This document shows positions 52,984-64,000 of a stretch of 64,000 bases of DNA, in pieces (position 1 is the first letter of the stretch; every line of letters starts with the position of its first letter). The translations under genes were made by a program, and so were the position numbers. The DNA is from Tragulus kanchil. Taxonomy: Eukaryota > Chordata > Mammalia > Artiodactyla > Tragulidae. The notes below the pieces were generated by a model, which ran no database searches, was not told the DNA's origin, and saw only the letters and a program-made list of their open reading frames with translations. The DNA lies in assembly GCA_022376925.1 (NCBI GenBank), contig JAIOJX010000032.1, positions 207,138,939 through 207,202,938 of the forward strand, in the 5' to 3' direction.

Positions 52984-53125
52984 CTTGTAGCACCTGTATT
53001 TATAGAGGACCACCAGGAGAATGGTCATGATGACGATGACACTGATCATGATCGCAGCATTCAGAATTGAGTGCAGGGCTCTCTGCCCCACAGTCTCCGT
53101 GTCTTCTGTAAACGGAGTATAGATT
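52984..53125 (-). CDS. PSEN1: PSEN1 exon 5 (TM1-TM2 loop and TM2)
   Basis: 142 bp; acceptor TTATAG (ends 53126), donor GTGAGCC (from 52983). After completing the Leu codon of exon 4 it reads [20 protein letters not shown], then [19 protein letters not shown] and YKYRCYK. It encodes the luminal loop after TM1 and the whole of TM2. There is one conservative change from human in TM2 (VIVI for VIVV). A CHR-type SINE in the opposite orientation ends 37 bp beyond the donor. The acceptor-side 88 bp are repeated at 54145-54232. Confidence 0.96.
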
Positions 53126-53914
53126 CTATAATAAAACACAAAAGCCTCAGGTGTTAATGGAGATTCTAAACCACATGCTCTCCGAAATCTGTTTTATTTC
53201 CTTGATTCAACTGATACTTTATAAATCACTTTTTCCCATCTCATCAATCTAACCAAGAATTTTTAAGCTAAGAAAAATAATTTATGCTAAAATGAGACGG
53301 TTAAAATAGAGGTGGACCTACAGAAGCCAGACACTAGCTCCATCTAGTGGATGCTTTCTGTTGAAGTAACCTCATCAAATGTTCTTTCTGCACAGCTTGT
53401 TTGTGATCTGTTAAAGTACTATCAGATTCTGTTATAAAATACCTAGGCTACAAACAGTCGTTAAGAGGAAGGTAAAATGGTGGATTCTTATATCTATAGA
53501 GTGACTACAACTAAAGTTGTTTTGAGATGGTGTCACATATCCCCTTGTTTCACATAAAACACTTTTATTCCAGATATTAATGCTCTCAACAGAAAACTAT
53601 TTCTGCCTCCCCTCCAGTTATGTGAGGTCATGAGAATAAGGGATAACCAATGAGTTATAAGCAGACATGAGGAACTTTTAAGGGAGGAGTTAGCCTGCTT
53701 CCTCCACTCCTTCCTGCTGTGTGTATGAAGGCAGGAACTGCAGCACCAAAGATGGACCCTGAAACACCTAGGGGGCAGAAGCCAAAAAGGAAGGAATGAA
53801 GGAGAGGAGTCCTTGATGGAGAGAAGCCACCGTACAATCTGAGCTACTACCTCTGTACTACTCTGTGGGGGGAGAGAAAATGTGCATCACTCAAAACAGC
53901 TGTTTTAATTTGGG

Positions 53915-54022
53915 GGGGCGGGGAATGTGCCATTCCTTTTGCAGGATTTTAGTTCCCTGACGAGGGGCTGAACCTGGGTCAGTGAAAGTGTCAAGTCCTA
54001 ACCACTGGAGCACCAGGGAATT
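53915..54022 (-). mobile_element. Short tRNA-derived SINE
   Basis: Minus-strand: ttgcaggattttagttccct, gacgaggggctgaacctggg, head taaccactggagcaccaggg. Copied at 55023-55131. Confidence 0.82.
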
Positions 54023-54144
54023 CACTGTTTTGATTTTCTATAACAGGCTCAGCAAACTTCCTGTAAAGGACTACAGAGTAAATATACTTTTAAGCTTTAT
54101 GAGCCACACGGTCCTGTCACTCAACTTGTGTGAAAGCAGCCATA

Positions 54145-54232
54145 GACACTGATCATGATCGCAGCATTCAGAATTGAGTGCAGGGCTCTCTGCCCCACAG
54201 TCTCCGTGTCTTCTGTAAACGGAGTATAGATT
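54145..54232 (-). pseudogene. PSEN1: PSEN1 exon 5, partial duplicated copy
   Basis: Copy of the acceptor-side 88 bp of exon 5 with the same acceptor (AG at 54234-54233). It has no donor: at 54144 the sequence switches to DNA-transposon sequence from the end of the first duplication unit. It is the clipped edge of the 1107-bp duplication at 53038-55253 and cannot act as an exon. Confidence 0.9.
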
Positions 54233-55148
54233 CTATAATAAAACACAAAAGCCTCAGGTGTTAATGGAGATTCTAAACCACATGCTCTCCGAAATCTGTT
54301 TTATTTCCTTGATTCAACTGATACTTTATAAATCACTTTTTCCCATCTCATCAATCTAACCAAGAATTTTTAAGCTAAGAAAAATAATTTATGCTAAAAT
54401 GAGACGGTTAAAATAGAGGTGGACCTACAGAAGCCAGACACTAGCTCCATCTAGTGGATGCTTTCTGTTGAAGTAACCTCATCAAATGTTCTTTCTGCAC
54501 AGCTTGTTTGTGATCTGTTAAAGTACTATCAGATTCTGTTATAAAATACCTAGGCTACAAACAGTCGTTAAGAGGAAGGTAAAATGGTGGATTCTTATAT
54601 CTATAGAGTGACTACAACTAAAGTTGTTTTGAGATGGTGTCACATATCCCCTTGTTTCACATAAAACACTTTTATTCCAGATATTAATGCTCTCAACAGA
54701 AAACTATTTCTGCCTCCCCTCCAGTTATGTGAGGTCATGAGAATAAGGGATAACCAATGAGTTATAAGCAGACATGAGGAACTTTTAAGGGAGGAGTTAG
54801 CCTGCTTCCTCCACTCCTTCCTGCTGTGTGTATGAAGGCAGGAACTGCAGCACCAAAGATGGACCCTGAAACACCTAGGGGACAGAAGCCAAAAAGGAAG
54901 GAATGAAGGAGAGGAGTCCTTGATGGAGAGAAGCCACCGTACAATCTGAGCTACTACCTCTGTACTACTCTGTGGGGGGAGAGAAAATGTGCATCACTCA
55001 AAACAGCTGTTTTAATTTGGGGGGGCGGGGAATGTGCCATTCCTTTTGCAGGATTTTAGTTCCCTGACGAGGGGCTGAACCTGGGTCAGTGAAAGTGTCA
55101 AGTCCTAACCACTGGAGCACCAGGGAATTCACTGTTTTGATTTTCTAT

Positions 55149-55353
55149 AACAGGCTCAGCAAACTTCCTGTAAAGGACTACAGAGTAAATATACTTTTAA
55201 GCTTTATGAGCCACACGGTCTCTGTCACTCAACTTGTGTGAAAGCAGCCATAGACAGGATATAAATAAATGAATGGAAACAGCAGTGTTCCAATCAAACT
55301 TCCTTTACCAAAGGAGGTGGCAGGCAGTTCTGACCTGTGGGGTGTAGCCTGCT
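55149..55353 (+). mobile_element. DNA-transposon relic (hAT/Charlie-like MER)
   Basis: aacaggctcagcaaacttcc, tgtaaaggactacagagtaa, gtgaaagcagccatagacag, cagtgttccaatcaaacttc and ggtgtagcctgctaa follow the same consensus as the relic at 17517-17720, here nearly full length. Its first part also appears at 54041-54144, where duplication P breaks. Confidence 0.72.
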
Positions 55354-56126
55354 AACGCTAGTTCTATAACATGCATCCAAACCTGACTCTAACTTACAGA
55401 GGTAATATTCTGCAACCTCTTTTGGTTATCGTCTCCCACCCCTACTCTTCAGACACTGTCTTAGCCTTTCTCCTAAAAGGTTAAAAGCTTGGCTTTCAGA
55501 GGCATCTTCCATACACTTGTCAGTTTCAAAATTCACTTGAAAAATTTTAAGCCCAACAAGAGGCCCAAGAGACAAAACTGGTCACATCTGAATCAAAGCA
55601 CTTTTCCTGGAGACAAAGGGCTGACACTAACACCACCAGGGAATCCACAGGACAGCTCTACAAACACTCAGTGCCAGCTTGCACTCCTCTTCATCCTTTC
55701 ACTGAACAACTTTCTTTTTTTTTTTTGCTGAGCGTTTATTACATTTCTCACCCTGGAAACAAAAAGTACCCCCACAGTCCTTATGGTATAGAAGGGAACA
55801 TTAACTAATGAAAATAAACATACACTTGCATATTGTGACAAGTGAAAAAAAGAACACGTTGCTATGAGAAAGAATACCACGAAGGACATAATTCTGTTAG
55901 GAGGAGCTGGGAAGTTCTTTCAGGATTTAACATTTAAGCTGAGATAAGAGGGTGACAGAAATTAATGCATCACAGTTAGAAAAGGAGAAGAACATTCCAC
56001 GGAGAAGAACAAAGGGAACCATGGATCTGAGGTGGTAAAATCACTACTCAACTCTTTACTTGCTCAATTCCAAATAAACTAAGCCCAATCTGAGGACACT
56101 ACATAATAAACATAATCCTGCAGTTT
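55354..56126. other. Intron 4, no recognised gene
   Basis: Possible old repeat around 55745-55900 (cctggaaacaaaaagtaccc), not assigned. No exon borders. Confidence 0.45.
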
Positions 56127-56275
56127 TATTTTCTCTACGTAAAGCATCAGCTGCTTCTGGTCATCAGAGAGGATGGACTCTCTAGCCCTCACGGCCTTTC
56201 AGTGCAGAGCTTTTCAAGGTGACAGGGACAGCTAGGCTGGCCTTGAGGATTATAACCCACGACATGCATACGTAC

Positions 56276-56529
56276 AGCTGCCCATCCTTCCGGGTATAGA
56301 AGCTGACTGACTTGATGGTGGCCACAACCACCACCATGCAGAGCGTCACAGGGACGAAGAGCATGATCACATGCTTGGCGCCGTATTTCAGGGTCAGCTC
56401 CTCATCCTCCTCTTCCTCTTGCTCCACCACCTGCTGGGAGCTGCTGGCGGCGCGGCCATTGGATAACGACTCAGAGTTGTCACGCCTCCGCCTCTCAGTG
56501 CCATGCTCATGCCGCTCTCTGCTGTCATT
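56276..56529 (-). CDS. PSEN1: PSEN1 exon 4, copy 1 (N-terminal tail and TM1)
   Basis: 254 bp; acceptor CTTCTAG (ends 56530), donor GTACGTATG (from 56275). It begins [20 protein letters not shown], goes through an acidic run [10 protein letters not shown], then [20 protein letters not shown] and [15 protein letters not shown]. This is the hydrophilic cytosolic N-terminus followed by TM1. It is one codon longer than the human exon in the variable arginine-rich stretch before SLSNGR. The frame joins exon 5 exactly. An identical copy is at 57399-57652. Confidence 0.96.
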
Positions 56530-57398
56530 CTAGAAGCACAAGAGAGAGGCTTTCTCAGTAAGTCAGACTCCCAGAAGAATCAAGGGTTCTAAATCAAAAA
56601 CAGAAAAATGTTAATGACCAGACCCTGGGTTAACAACAGACCCATTCTTACGCGAGTTCCAAAAACCTGAGGCAAGAATAAACTTACAAGAAGTATGCAG
56701 TTACTTACCCCTGTCCATTGGGGGCACCCAAGTCCTCCTTTCTACCTGGCACTTGGCCTACCCCATTCTCTCCTTCCAGTCTCAATTTAACACAACTGTA
56801 CTCACGCTTAGAAGCTTGACTTAAAAAAGACATCTACAAGAAACCTTTAGTTGCTGCAGCTGCAAGCAGAGTACTCTCACCTTTCTCGAAATACTTTCTA
56901 CATAACTGGTTTCATATCACTTATATAAGAAATTCTCATCTTCATTATTAATAAGACTTAGAAATCCTGGTAGTGATGCACAGGGGATCTCTTGGTATCA
57001 TTTCTTACAATCTATACTGCTATTTCAAAACGATAGTCAATTCAAAAAAATTGTTTCACCTTTACAGAGAGAAACTAGGCCTAATTCTGATGCCCTTCCA
57101 CCTCATTTCCACCCTGCCCTATATACAGAAAGGGAACAATAAATACATACATATGTACATAACTGAACCACTTTGCTGCTAACACAACTTTGTAAGCCAA
57201 CTGTATGTCAATGAAAAATAAAGACAACATAAAAGATGTGATTCTTTAGTATTTTCTCTACGTAAAGCATCAGCTGCTTCTGGTCATCAGAGAGGATGGA
57301 CTCTCTAGCCCTCACGGCCTTTCAGTGCAGAGCTTTTCAAGGTGACAGGGACAGCTAGGCTGGCCTTGAGGATTATAACCCACGACATGCATACGTAC

Positions 57399-57652
57399 AG
57401 CTGCCCATCCTTCCGGGTATAGAAGCTGACTGACTTGATGGTGGCCACAACCACCACCATGCAGAGCGTCACAGGGACGAAGAGCATGATCACATGCTTG
57501 GCGCCGTATTTCAGGGTCAGCTCCTCATCCTCCTCTTCCTCTTGCTCCACCACCTGCTGGGAGCTGCTGGCGGCGCGGCCATTGGATAACGACTCAGAGT
57601 TGTCACGCCTCCGCCTCTCAGTGCCATGCTCATGCCGCTCTCTGCTGTCATT
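57399..57652 (-). CDS. PSEN1: PSEN1 exon 4, duplicated copy
   Basis: Second copy of the 254-bp exon at 56276-56529, 1123 bp away, with the same borders. It sits in the second unit of the duplication 56127-58371. 254 is not a multiple of three, so a transcript with both would be out of frame. In the true genome only one is expected. Confidence 0.9.
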
Positions 57653-58369
57653 CTAGAAGCACAAGAGAGAGGCTTTCTCAGTAAGTCAGACTCCCAGAAG
57701 AATCAAGGGTTCTAAATCAAAAACAGAAAAATGTTAATGACCAGACCCTGGGTTAACAACAGACCCATTCTTACGCGAGTTCCAAAAACCTGAGGCAAGA
57801 ATAAACTTACAAGAAGTATGCAGTTACTTACCCCTGTCCATTGGGGGCACCCAAGTCCTCCTTTCTACCTGGCACTTGGCCTACCCCATTCTCTCCTTCC
57901 AGTCTCAATTTAACACAACTGTACTCACGCTTAGAAGCTTGACTTAAAAATGACATCTACAAGAAACCTTTAGTTGCTGCAGCTGCAAGCAGAGTACTCT
58001 CACCTTTCTCGAAATACTTTCTACATAACTGGTTTCATATCACTTATATAAGAAATTCTCATCTTCATTATTAATAAGACTTAGAAATCCTGGTAGTGAT
58101 GCACAGGGGATCTCTTGGTATCATTTCTTACAATCTATACTGCTATTTCAAAACGATAGTCAATTCAAAAAAATTGTTTCACCTTTACAGAGAGAAACTA
58201 GGCCTAATTCTGATGCCCTTCCACCTCATTTCCACCCTGCCCTATATACAGAAAGGGAACAATAAATACATACATATGTACATAACTGAACCACTTTGCT
58301 GCTAACACAACTTTGTAAGCCAACTGTATGTCAATGAAAAATAAAGACAACATAAAAGATGTGATTCTT

Positions 58370-58980
58370 AGTAGACATATGGACATTGTGGGGAATGAAC
58401 AGTGGGTGCGAGGCGTAAAGGAAGTAGCATGAAAACCTATACTATCGGGCTTCCCCTGGTGGTCCAGTGGGTACGGACATCGCCTTGCAGTGCAAGGGGT
58501 GCCGGTTCAATCCCTGGCCTGGGAAGATCCCACGTGCCGCGGAGTGGCTGGACCGATGTGTCCAATCACCGAGCCGGAGCTCTGGAGCGCGTGAGCCCAG
58601 AGCTGGTGCTCTGTGACAACAGAGGCCACCGCAATGGGAGGCCCACGTGGGCCAAAGAACAAAGATGGATGAAAACAGACAAATGAAAGACCAATAGAAG
58701 TGGCCTGCCTATCCCTCTCCCTCCCCACCCCATCCCCCCCACCAAAAAATGATAAATAAATAAAATTAAAAAAAACACAAACAAAACCTGTACTATCATA
58801 TGTGAAGAAAATAGCTATAGTCATTGCTCTGTGAGAAAAGGGGATCCTGCAGTGGTGCTGTGTGACCGTCTGGAGGGGTGGGATGGGGGTGGATATACAT
58901 ATGACTAATCTGGGAACATACGTATCTGTAAACAACAAAACTCTGTAAAAGTTAAAAGTCAAATAAAAGTTTGAAAAAAA
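58370..58980 (+). mobile_element. L1-3'-end-like retroposon with nested SINE
   Basis: Bounded by the perfect 16-bp target duplication aaaagatgtgattctt (58354-58369 and 58981-58996) and ending in an A run. It is the same element as 2511-2745. The SINE at 58447-58784 splits it. Confidence 0.88.
58447..58784 (+). mobile_element. Young palindrome-bearing SINE, nested
   Basis: Head gggcttcccctggtggtcca, ccttgcagtgcaagg, body ccggagctctggagcgcgtg, tail accaatagaagtggcc, C-rich stretch, A-rich end. Target duplication aaaacctatactatc (58432-58446) and aaaacctgtactatc (about 58785). Confidence 0.93.
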
Positions 58981-58996
58981 AAAAGATGTGATTCTT

Positions 58997-60476
58997 GAGT
59001 AGAGCCTTCAACAGGGGAAGATGAATGGGCTCCAGGCACAGACAACGTGAACTATGGCACAGGTCCATGCAAAAAGCCAGTGAGTACTCCTGAGGTGGCT
59101 GAGACAGGGTGCTCAGAGCTGGTGGTAAGGCAGGCTAGGAACAGGCTGTAAACAACCTTGTTTGCCATGCCAGGAACTTCAGACTTTGTCCTACAGGCAA
59201 CAAAAAGTCGTAACATTGCTAAGGTTGAGGAAGTGACACATCAGATTATGTTTCATTTTTATCAAACTTGACTAAGTGGTGATGGAAAATAGGGCAGGTG
59301 GTGACTACGTGGTGGTGGAAAATAAGGCAGGTGTGAGAAAAACATTTCAGAAGTGGAATGACAAGGCTTTGTGTCAAATTACAAGTGAACGGTCAGGAAG
59401 GCGTGAACGAAGACTCTGCAGGTTCTGGCTTAAAGGACTAGGAAGGCAGGGATGGTCCTGACGGATACAGGGAGCACAAGAGGATGAGTAGGCGGGAGGA
59501 GAGGAGAGAGATTTCAGTGAGGTGAGGAGACAGTATTTAGACAGGTGCGTCTCAAGCTTAGAAGAGAGCTGGGGGAAGTCATTAGTTTCTACAGCTATGG
59601 AAGTGGATGAAATCTCAGGGAAAAAGCATGGATGGATGCGTTAAGTCATTAATGTAATACAATAGCTGCGGAAGGAAAAATGCAAAGTGAGATGATGACC
59701 AAGGCGAGAAGTGTGAGAAACTCCTAAGTTTACACAGCAACTTATTTGTAAATCGTAATGGACCGAGGAATGAATGGAAACTGAGACATTACAGGCAATC
59801 ATTCCTTAAAGCCAAAAAAGAACAAAAATGGACAACAGAAGAGATTTCAATTTTACAAAGTTACTTTAGGGATGTTAGAGACTTGAGCATACTTATCAGG
59901 TCCAAGTACAGAGTTAGGATTAGAGAAAAAGACTGATGATACAAGACACAGAGATGATGCAGGGTTCAGCAGGAAGGAAATGGTTATGAGGAAGGTGGGA
60001 TCTGGACAACAGGGGCATAGTACAGACAGCTGAGGAGCAGGCGAGCTGAGAGAACTCACACTTCAACTGTCTTAGAAGGAGGGGACCATGCTGAGTGCTA
60101 AGAAGGTTACGATTGTGACTAATACTCAGCAATACAATTATGGCCAACTTGATGGGCTAATTAATGTTCAATATAAACTAAATGCAAGTAATAACAGCTC
60201 TCCTAATACAATATTTACAAAGCAGTTATATAATTATATAAGCACTTATATAAAAGCACTCTCACTTCATCTCATTTATTTTTATACGTTGGGAGGTTTT
60301 GGCAGATGTATACCAAAGCAAATGATTCAAAATCTCACTGTCAGAAAATAGCAGAGGTAGGAAAATCAACTTAAGATCTCTCACTTCAAAACCTACATTC
60401 TAAAAAAAACCACTAAAGCCTTTGTGAGGATCAAAAAAATAACCAAAAAAACCCCTGCATTCTTTCTATGGCACCA
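58997..60476. other. Intron 3, no recognised gene
   Basis: 59040-60070 has the look of ordinary old intron sequence (possible MER/L2-like text such as cttgtttgccatgccaggaa and ggactttgtcctacaggcaa). No splice-bordered coding segment or RNA gene. Confidence 0.5.
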
Positions 60477-60691
60477 CAGCTTCCCAGCTGGTGCTAATGG
60501 TAAACAATCCACCTGTGAATACAGGAGATATGAGAGATGTAGGTTCAATCTCTGGGTGGGGAAGATTCCCAGAGAAGGGCATGATAACCCATTCTGGCAT
60601 TCTTGACGAGAGACTCCCATGGACAGAGGATCCTGGTGGGCTACAGTCCATAGCATGGCAAAGAGTCTGACATGACTGAAGCGACTGAGCA
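60477..60691 (+). mobile_element. Bov-A-type SINE
   Basis: Head agcttcccagctggtgctaa, gaagattcccagagaagggc, gactcccatggacagaggat, gggctacagtccatagcatg, end gcgactgagcaca. Confidence 0.9.
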
Positions 60692-61010
60692 CACACAGTT
60701 GTCCTACTAGGCTACATAAGCTGTTTAACTGTGTGAGCCTTGTATGATAGAGGCAATTATCATATGGCTGTTCATGGTACTCAACGGGATGTTCTGGTTT
60801 ACAATAAACATTAGCGAATCCACCCTGCCCCACCCTGCCCTACCCTGGAAGCTGATATGGGATACAAGAGCTCTGTTTCACACACATATACACATACTCC
60901 ACTTTTACAGCAGTATTTTGGATACTACTTTTAAAATTAACTATATAATTAATGTCTTTTTAAAAATACAATTTATTTAAGGAGGCAAAATACACATATG
61001 ATTCTAAAAT

Positions 61011-62074
61011 TAAGGAGTATAAAAAAAGCACAGTAAAAAACCTCCCACTAGTTTCCTAAACCTCGCGGTTAACACCTTCACTGTTCTCGGCCAATCCTTT
61101 CAAAGATTCCTTACGCATCCATGAGCAAATACAAATATATATTCCCATTTCCCTTGTCCTCAAAACTGGCAGCACAATAAAAGCACTCTCTTGCACTTTG
61201 CTTTCTTTTTTAAACTATATATCTTAGAGAGCTTTTTACACATCAGAAAGAATATCCTTATTCTCTTAATTTTTTTTTAACCAGCTGAATAGCCAGTGTA
61301 TGATTATATCATAATTTACTAGGTCAATCCCCTAATGGAGACTGAGATTGTTTCCAACTTTCTGCCATTTCAAACATCGCTGCAATGAATGCCCCATATT
61401 ATAAGTTATTTCACAAGTGTAGGGGCATATTTTAGGATAATTTCCCTGAAGTACAGGGTGAAAGTATATATTCATTTGAAATCCTGATTTATATAGCCAA
61501 TTACATTCAACAACCCGAGAGTGCCTATTTCAACAAGGCCTTGTCTACACAATAAGGCTGAGATGCCTGAATTTTTACCAATCTGACCGGTACTAAAATA
61601 TGGGATATCAGTGTAATTTTAACTTTTATGTCCGTTATTATTTAAAAAGATGAACAATTTTTTAAAATGAACTAAATATTCATATCATTTGCCACTTTTT
61701 TTTCTATTTGGCTTATAATACTTTGTTTTAGTTAAAACTTATCACTTTAAAACACAGTGAATGCCAGTTATGTACAAGGACATGCCAGTCAATAAGACTG
61801 ACCTCACGACCTGATTCCAAGCAGGGGAAGACAGCTAATAAACAATTACAACTGGGATAGTACTGTAACAGGGTGATGTGATAAATACATAGAATGGGAT
61901 TACTTTCAAATAATGTGACCAGAGAATATCTTTCTGAGGACATGACTTCTGAGCTGAGTGAGACCCGAACAATGCAAAGATGTGAAACGGTTTTGTACTC
62001 TAAAGGATTAACTCAGCGGATCAGGGGTGTCCAAAACCTGCATACACCAAAGAAAGATTTGGCCTGGTTCCTAG
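61011..62074. repeat. Old LINE-like intron sequence
   Basis: Phrases such as aatagccagtgtatgattat, ctgcaatgaatgccccatat and gtaggggcatattttaggat suggest a decayed LINE; 61745-61990 suggests another old repeat (ctgaggacatgacttctgag). Copied at 62081-63144. Confidence 0.5.
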
Positions 62075-63144
62075 AAAGCCTAAGGAGTATAAAAAAAGCA
62101 CAGTAAAAAACCTCCCACTAGTTTCCTAAACCTCGCGGTTAACACCTTCACTGTTCTCGGCCAATCCTTTCAAAGATTCCTTACGCATCCATGAGCAAAT
62201 ACAAATATATATTCCCATTTCCCTTGTCCTCAAAACTGGCAGCACAATAAAAGCACTCTCTTGCACTTTGCTTTCTTTTTTAAACTATATATCTTAGAGA
62301 GCTTTTTACACATCAGAAAGAATATCCTTATTCTCTTAATTTTTTTTTAACCAGCTGAATAGCCAGTGTATGATTATATCATAATTTACTAGGTCAATCC
62401 CCTAATGGAGACTGAGATTGTTTCCAACTTTCTGCCATTTCAAACATCGCTGCAATGAATGCCCCATATTATAAGTTATTTCACAAGTGTAGGGGCATAT
62501 TTTAGGATAATTTCCCTGAAGTACAGGGTGAAAGTATATATTCATTTGAAATCCTGATTTATATAGCCAATTACATTCAACAACCCGAGAGTGCCTATTT
62601 CAACAAGGCCTTGTCTACACAATAAGGCTGAGATGCCTGAATTTTTACCAATCTGACCGGTACTAAAATATGGGATATCAGTGTAATTTTAACTTTTATG
62701 TCCGTTATTATTTAAAAAGATGAACAATTTTTTAAAATGAACTAAATATTCATATCATTTGCCACTTTTTTTTCTATTTGGCTTATAATACTTTGTTTTA
62801 GTTAAAACTTATCACTTTAAAACACAGTGAATGCCAGTTATGTACAAGGACATGCCAGTCAATAAGACTGACCTCACGACCTGATTCCAAGCAGGGGAAG
62901 ACAGCTAATAAACAATTACAACTGGGATAGTACTGTAACAGGGTGATGTGATAAATACATAGAATGGGATTACTTTCAAATAATGTGACCAGAGAATATC
63001 TTTCTGAGGACATGACTTCTGAGCTGAGTGAGACCCGAACAATGCAAAGATGTGAAACGGTTTTGTACTCTAAAGGATTAACTCAGCGGATCAGGGGTGT
63101 CCAAAACCTGCATACACCAAAGAAAGATTTGGCCTGGTTCCTAG
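61011..63144. repeat. Tandem duplication R, period 1070 bp
   Basis: 61011-62074 and 62081-63144 appear identical, separated by six bases. The content is old LINE-like intron sequence. Confidence 0.96.
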
Positions 63145-63955
63145 GAGATAACCTTTAAGCCCTTGGAATAGGTTGCCTGTTAAGAATGTTTCTTTACATG
63201 AGGCCTTGGGTCACACTGTTAACAGTGTGATTCACGGTGGGACTCTTGAGCTACATGCTATCTGCTTGACCTAAGGGGAGGCTAGCGAACCATGTCCAAC
63301 CATGTCTACATGACCAGCCCCCAGTAAAACTCCTGGACACCAAGGCGTAAGTATGCTTCCCTGGTGAACAAACACTCTCCACATGTTCCTGGGGGGGATT
63401 AAGCATTTTTTTTTTTTTAATCTTTTTTTTTGGTGGAGGGGGGCGGGTTGGGGAGAGGGGGGCGGGTAGGCCACTTCTATTGGTCTTTCATTTATCTATT
63501 TTCATCCATCTTTGTTCTTTGGCCCCCGTGGGCCTCCCATCGCAGTGGCCTCTGTTATCGCAGAGCACCGGCTCTGGGCGCATGCGCTCCAGAGCTCCGG
63601 CTTGGTAATTGGACACATCGGTCTAGCCGCTTCGCGGCACGTGGGATCTTCCCAGGCCAGGGATCAAACCGGAGCCCCTTGCACTGCAAGGCGGTGTCCT
63701 TACCCACTGGACCACCAGGGAAGCCCGGATTAAGCATTTTTTGCACAGTTCCATTAGAAGACAACTGGAGGTTTGGGTCTGGTGTCTCCTGGACCCCTGC
63801 CCTTTTGCCTTTTTCTGTTTCTAACTTTAATCTGTGTCTTTTCATTGTAATAAACTCTAAGAGTGAGTATAAGAGCTTTTCAGAGATCTGTGGGTCCTTC
63901 TACTAGCTAATCACTGAACCTGTGCATGGTCTTGGGGAACTCTGAATACACACTG
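63145..63955 (+). mobile_element. Solo-LTR-like relic interrupted by a SINE
   Basis: Outside the SINE the text (cagtaaaactcctggacacc, tctaactttaatctgtgtct, ttcattgtaataaactctaa, gtgggtccttctactagct) looks like a mammalian LTR with an AATAAA signal near 63850. I cannot name the family. Confidence 0.6.
63412..63726 (-). mobile_element. Young palindrome-bearing SINE
   Basis: Minus-strand copy inside the LTR-like relic. Target duplication ggattaagcatttttt at 63396 and 63727. Contains ctctgggcgcatgcgctcca, ccttgcactgcaagg and head ggaccaccagggaagccc. Confidence 0.95.
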
Positions 63956-64000
63956 AAAACTACAAAATATTTCTAAGAGAAAGATCAAAAGCAAAAATAG

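Larger units (their letters stand above)
53038..55253. repeat. PSEN1: Tandem duplication P, period 1107 bp
   Basis: 53038-54144 is followed directly by 54145-55253 (a two-base gain near the end and one G/A change). The junction shares GACA. The left end cuts PSEN1 exon 5; the right end cuts a DNA-transposon relic. Confidence 0.97.
56127..58371. repeat. PSEN1: Tandem duplication Q, period 1123 bp
   Basis: 56127-57249 is followed directly by 57250-58371 (one substitution and one T lost). It copies exon 4. The right end falls at the target-site duplication of a retroposon (58354-58369). Confidence 0.97.

Noticed and set aside
63430..63906. 158-codon open frame, and similar frames at 5471-5932, 15702-16049, 28146-28457 and 58507-58962
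   Set aside because: Most of the coding lies in SINE sequence; the same peptide-like text recurs wherever the SINE occurs. These are repeat shadows.
58997..64000. Search for PSEN1 exon 3 (start codon exon)
   Set aside because: No sequence resembling the conserved N-terminus with splice borders was found; human intron 3 is long, so exon 3 is expected beyond the window.

Overview
The window is mammalian nuclear DNA from a ruminant. It carries the central, minus-strand part of presenilin-1 (PSEN1), the catalytic subunit of gamma-secretase. Reading the minus strand from high to low coordinates, exons 4, 5, 6, 7, 8, 9, 10 and 11 (human numbering) lie in order between 56.5 kb and 0.6 kb. Each has canonical AG/GT borders, and the lengths are those recalled for human PSEN1 (142, 68, 221, 99, 174 and 119 bp for exons 5, 6, 7, 8, 10 and 11). 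The two exceptions are exon 4, which is 254 bp and one codon longer, and exon 9, which has lost one base. Exons 1-3 and exon 12 are outside the window. I see no other protein-coding gene.

The ruminant assignment rests on the protein differences from human and on the SINEs. Bov-A-type elements are present (11.8, 27.0, 34.3, 39.4, 50.9 and 60.5 kb), with many tRNA-Glu-derived CHR-type SINEs. There is also a young-looking SINE subfamily that I cannot name, with at least nine insertion loci. A chevrotain-like or other non-bovid ruminant is possible but is inference only.

The dominant structural signal is a series of 18 direct tandem duplications. Seventeen have periods of about 1.07-1.21 kb and one is 416 bp. 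They are spaced 2-6 kb apart and the copies are almost identical. They add roughly 19 kb (about 30%) to the window and copy PSEN1 exons 4, 7, 8 and part of 5, plus exon 11 by prediction. The uniform length, copy differences often near block edges or homopolymers, junctions often inside repeats, and the fact that literal duplication of exon 7 would break an essential gene all argue for unmerged contig-end overlaps rather than biology. Every duplicated feature should be read as one locus.

Region by region: 0-1.5 kb exon 11; 1.5-6.5 kb antisense L1 relics with SINE insertions; 6.5-10.3 kb sense L1 and SINEs; 10.3-12.4 kb intron 10 and exon 10; 12.4-16.4 kb L2 and exon 9; 16.4-30.5 kb intron 8, with a DNA-transposon relic, a class I endogenous retrovirus remnant (LTR tail, tRNA-Pro primer site, gag and protease relics) and SINEs; 30.5-35.5 kb exon 8 and intron 7; 35.5-37 kb exon 7; 37-41.7 kb repeats including a 28S rRNA retropseudogene; 41.7 kb exon 6; 42-52.9 kb L1, SINEs and AT-rich intron; 53 kb exon 5; 56.3-57.7 kb exon 4; 58-64 kb intron 3 with a nested retroposon, an LTR and SINEs.
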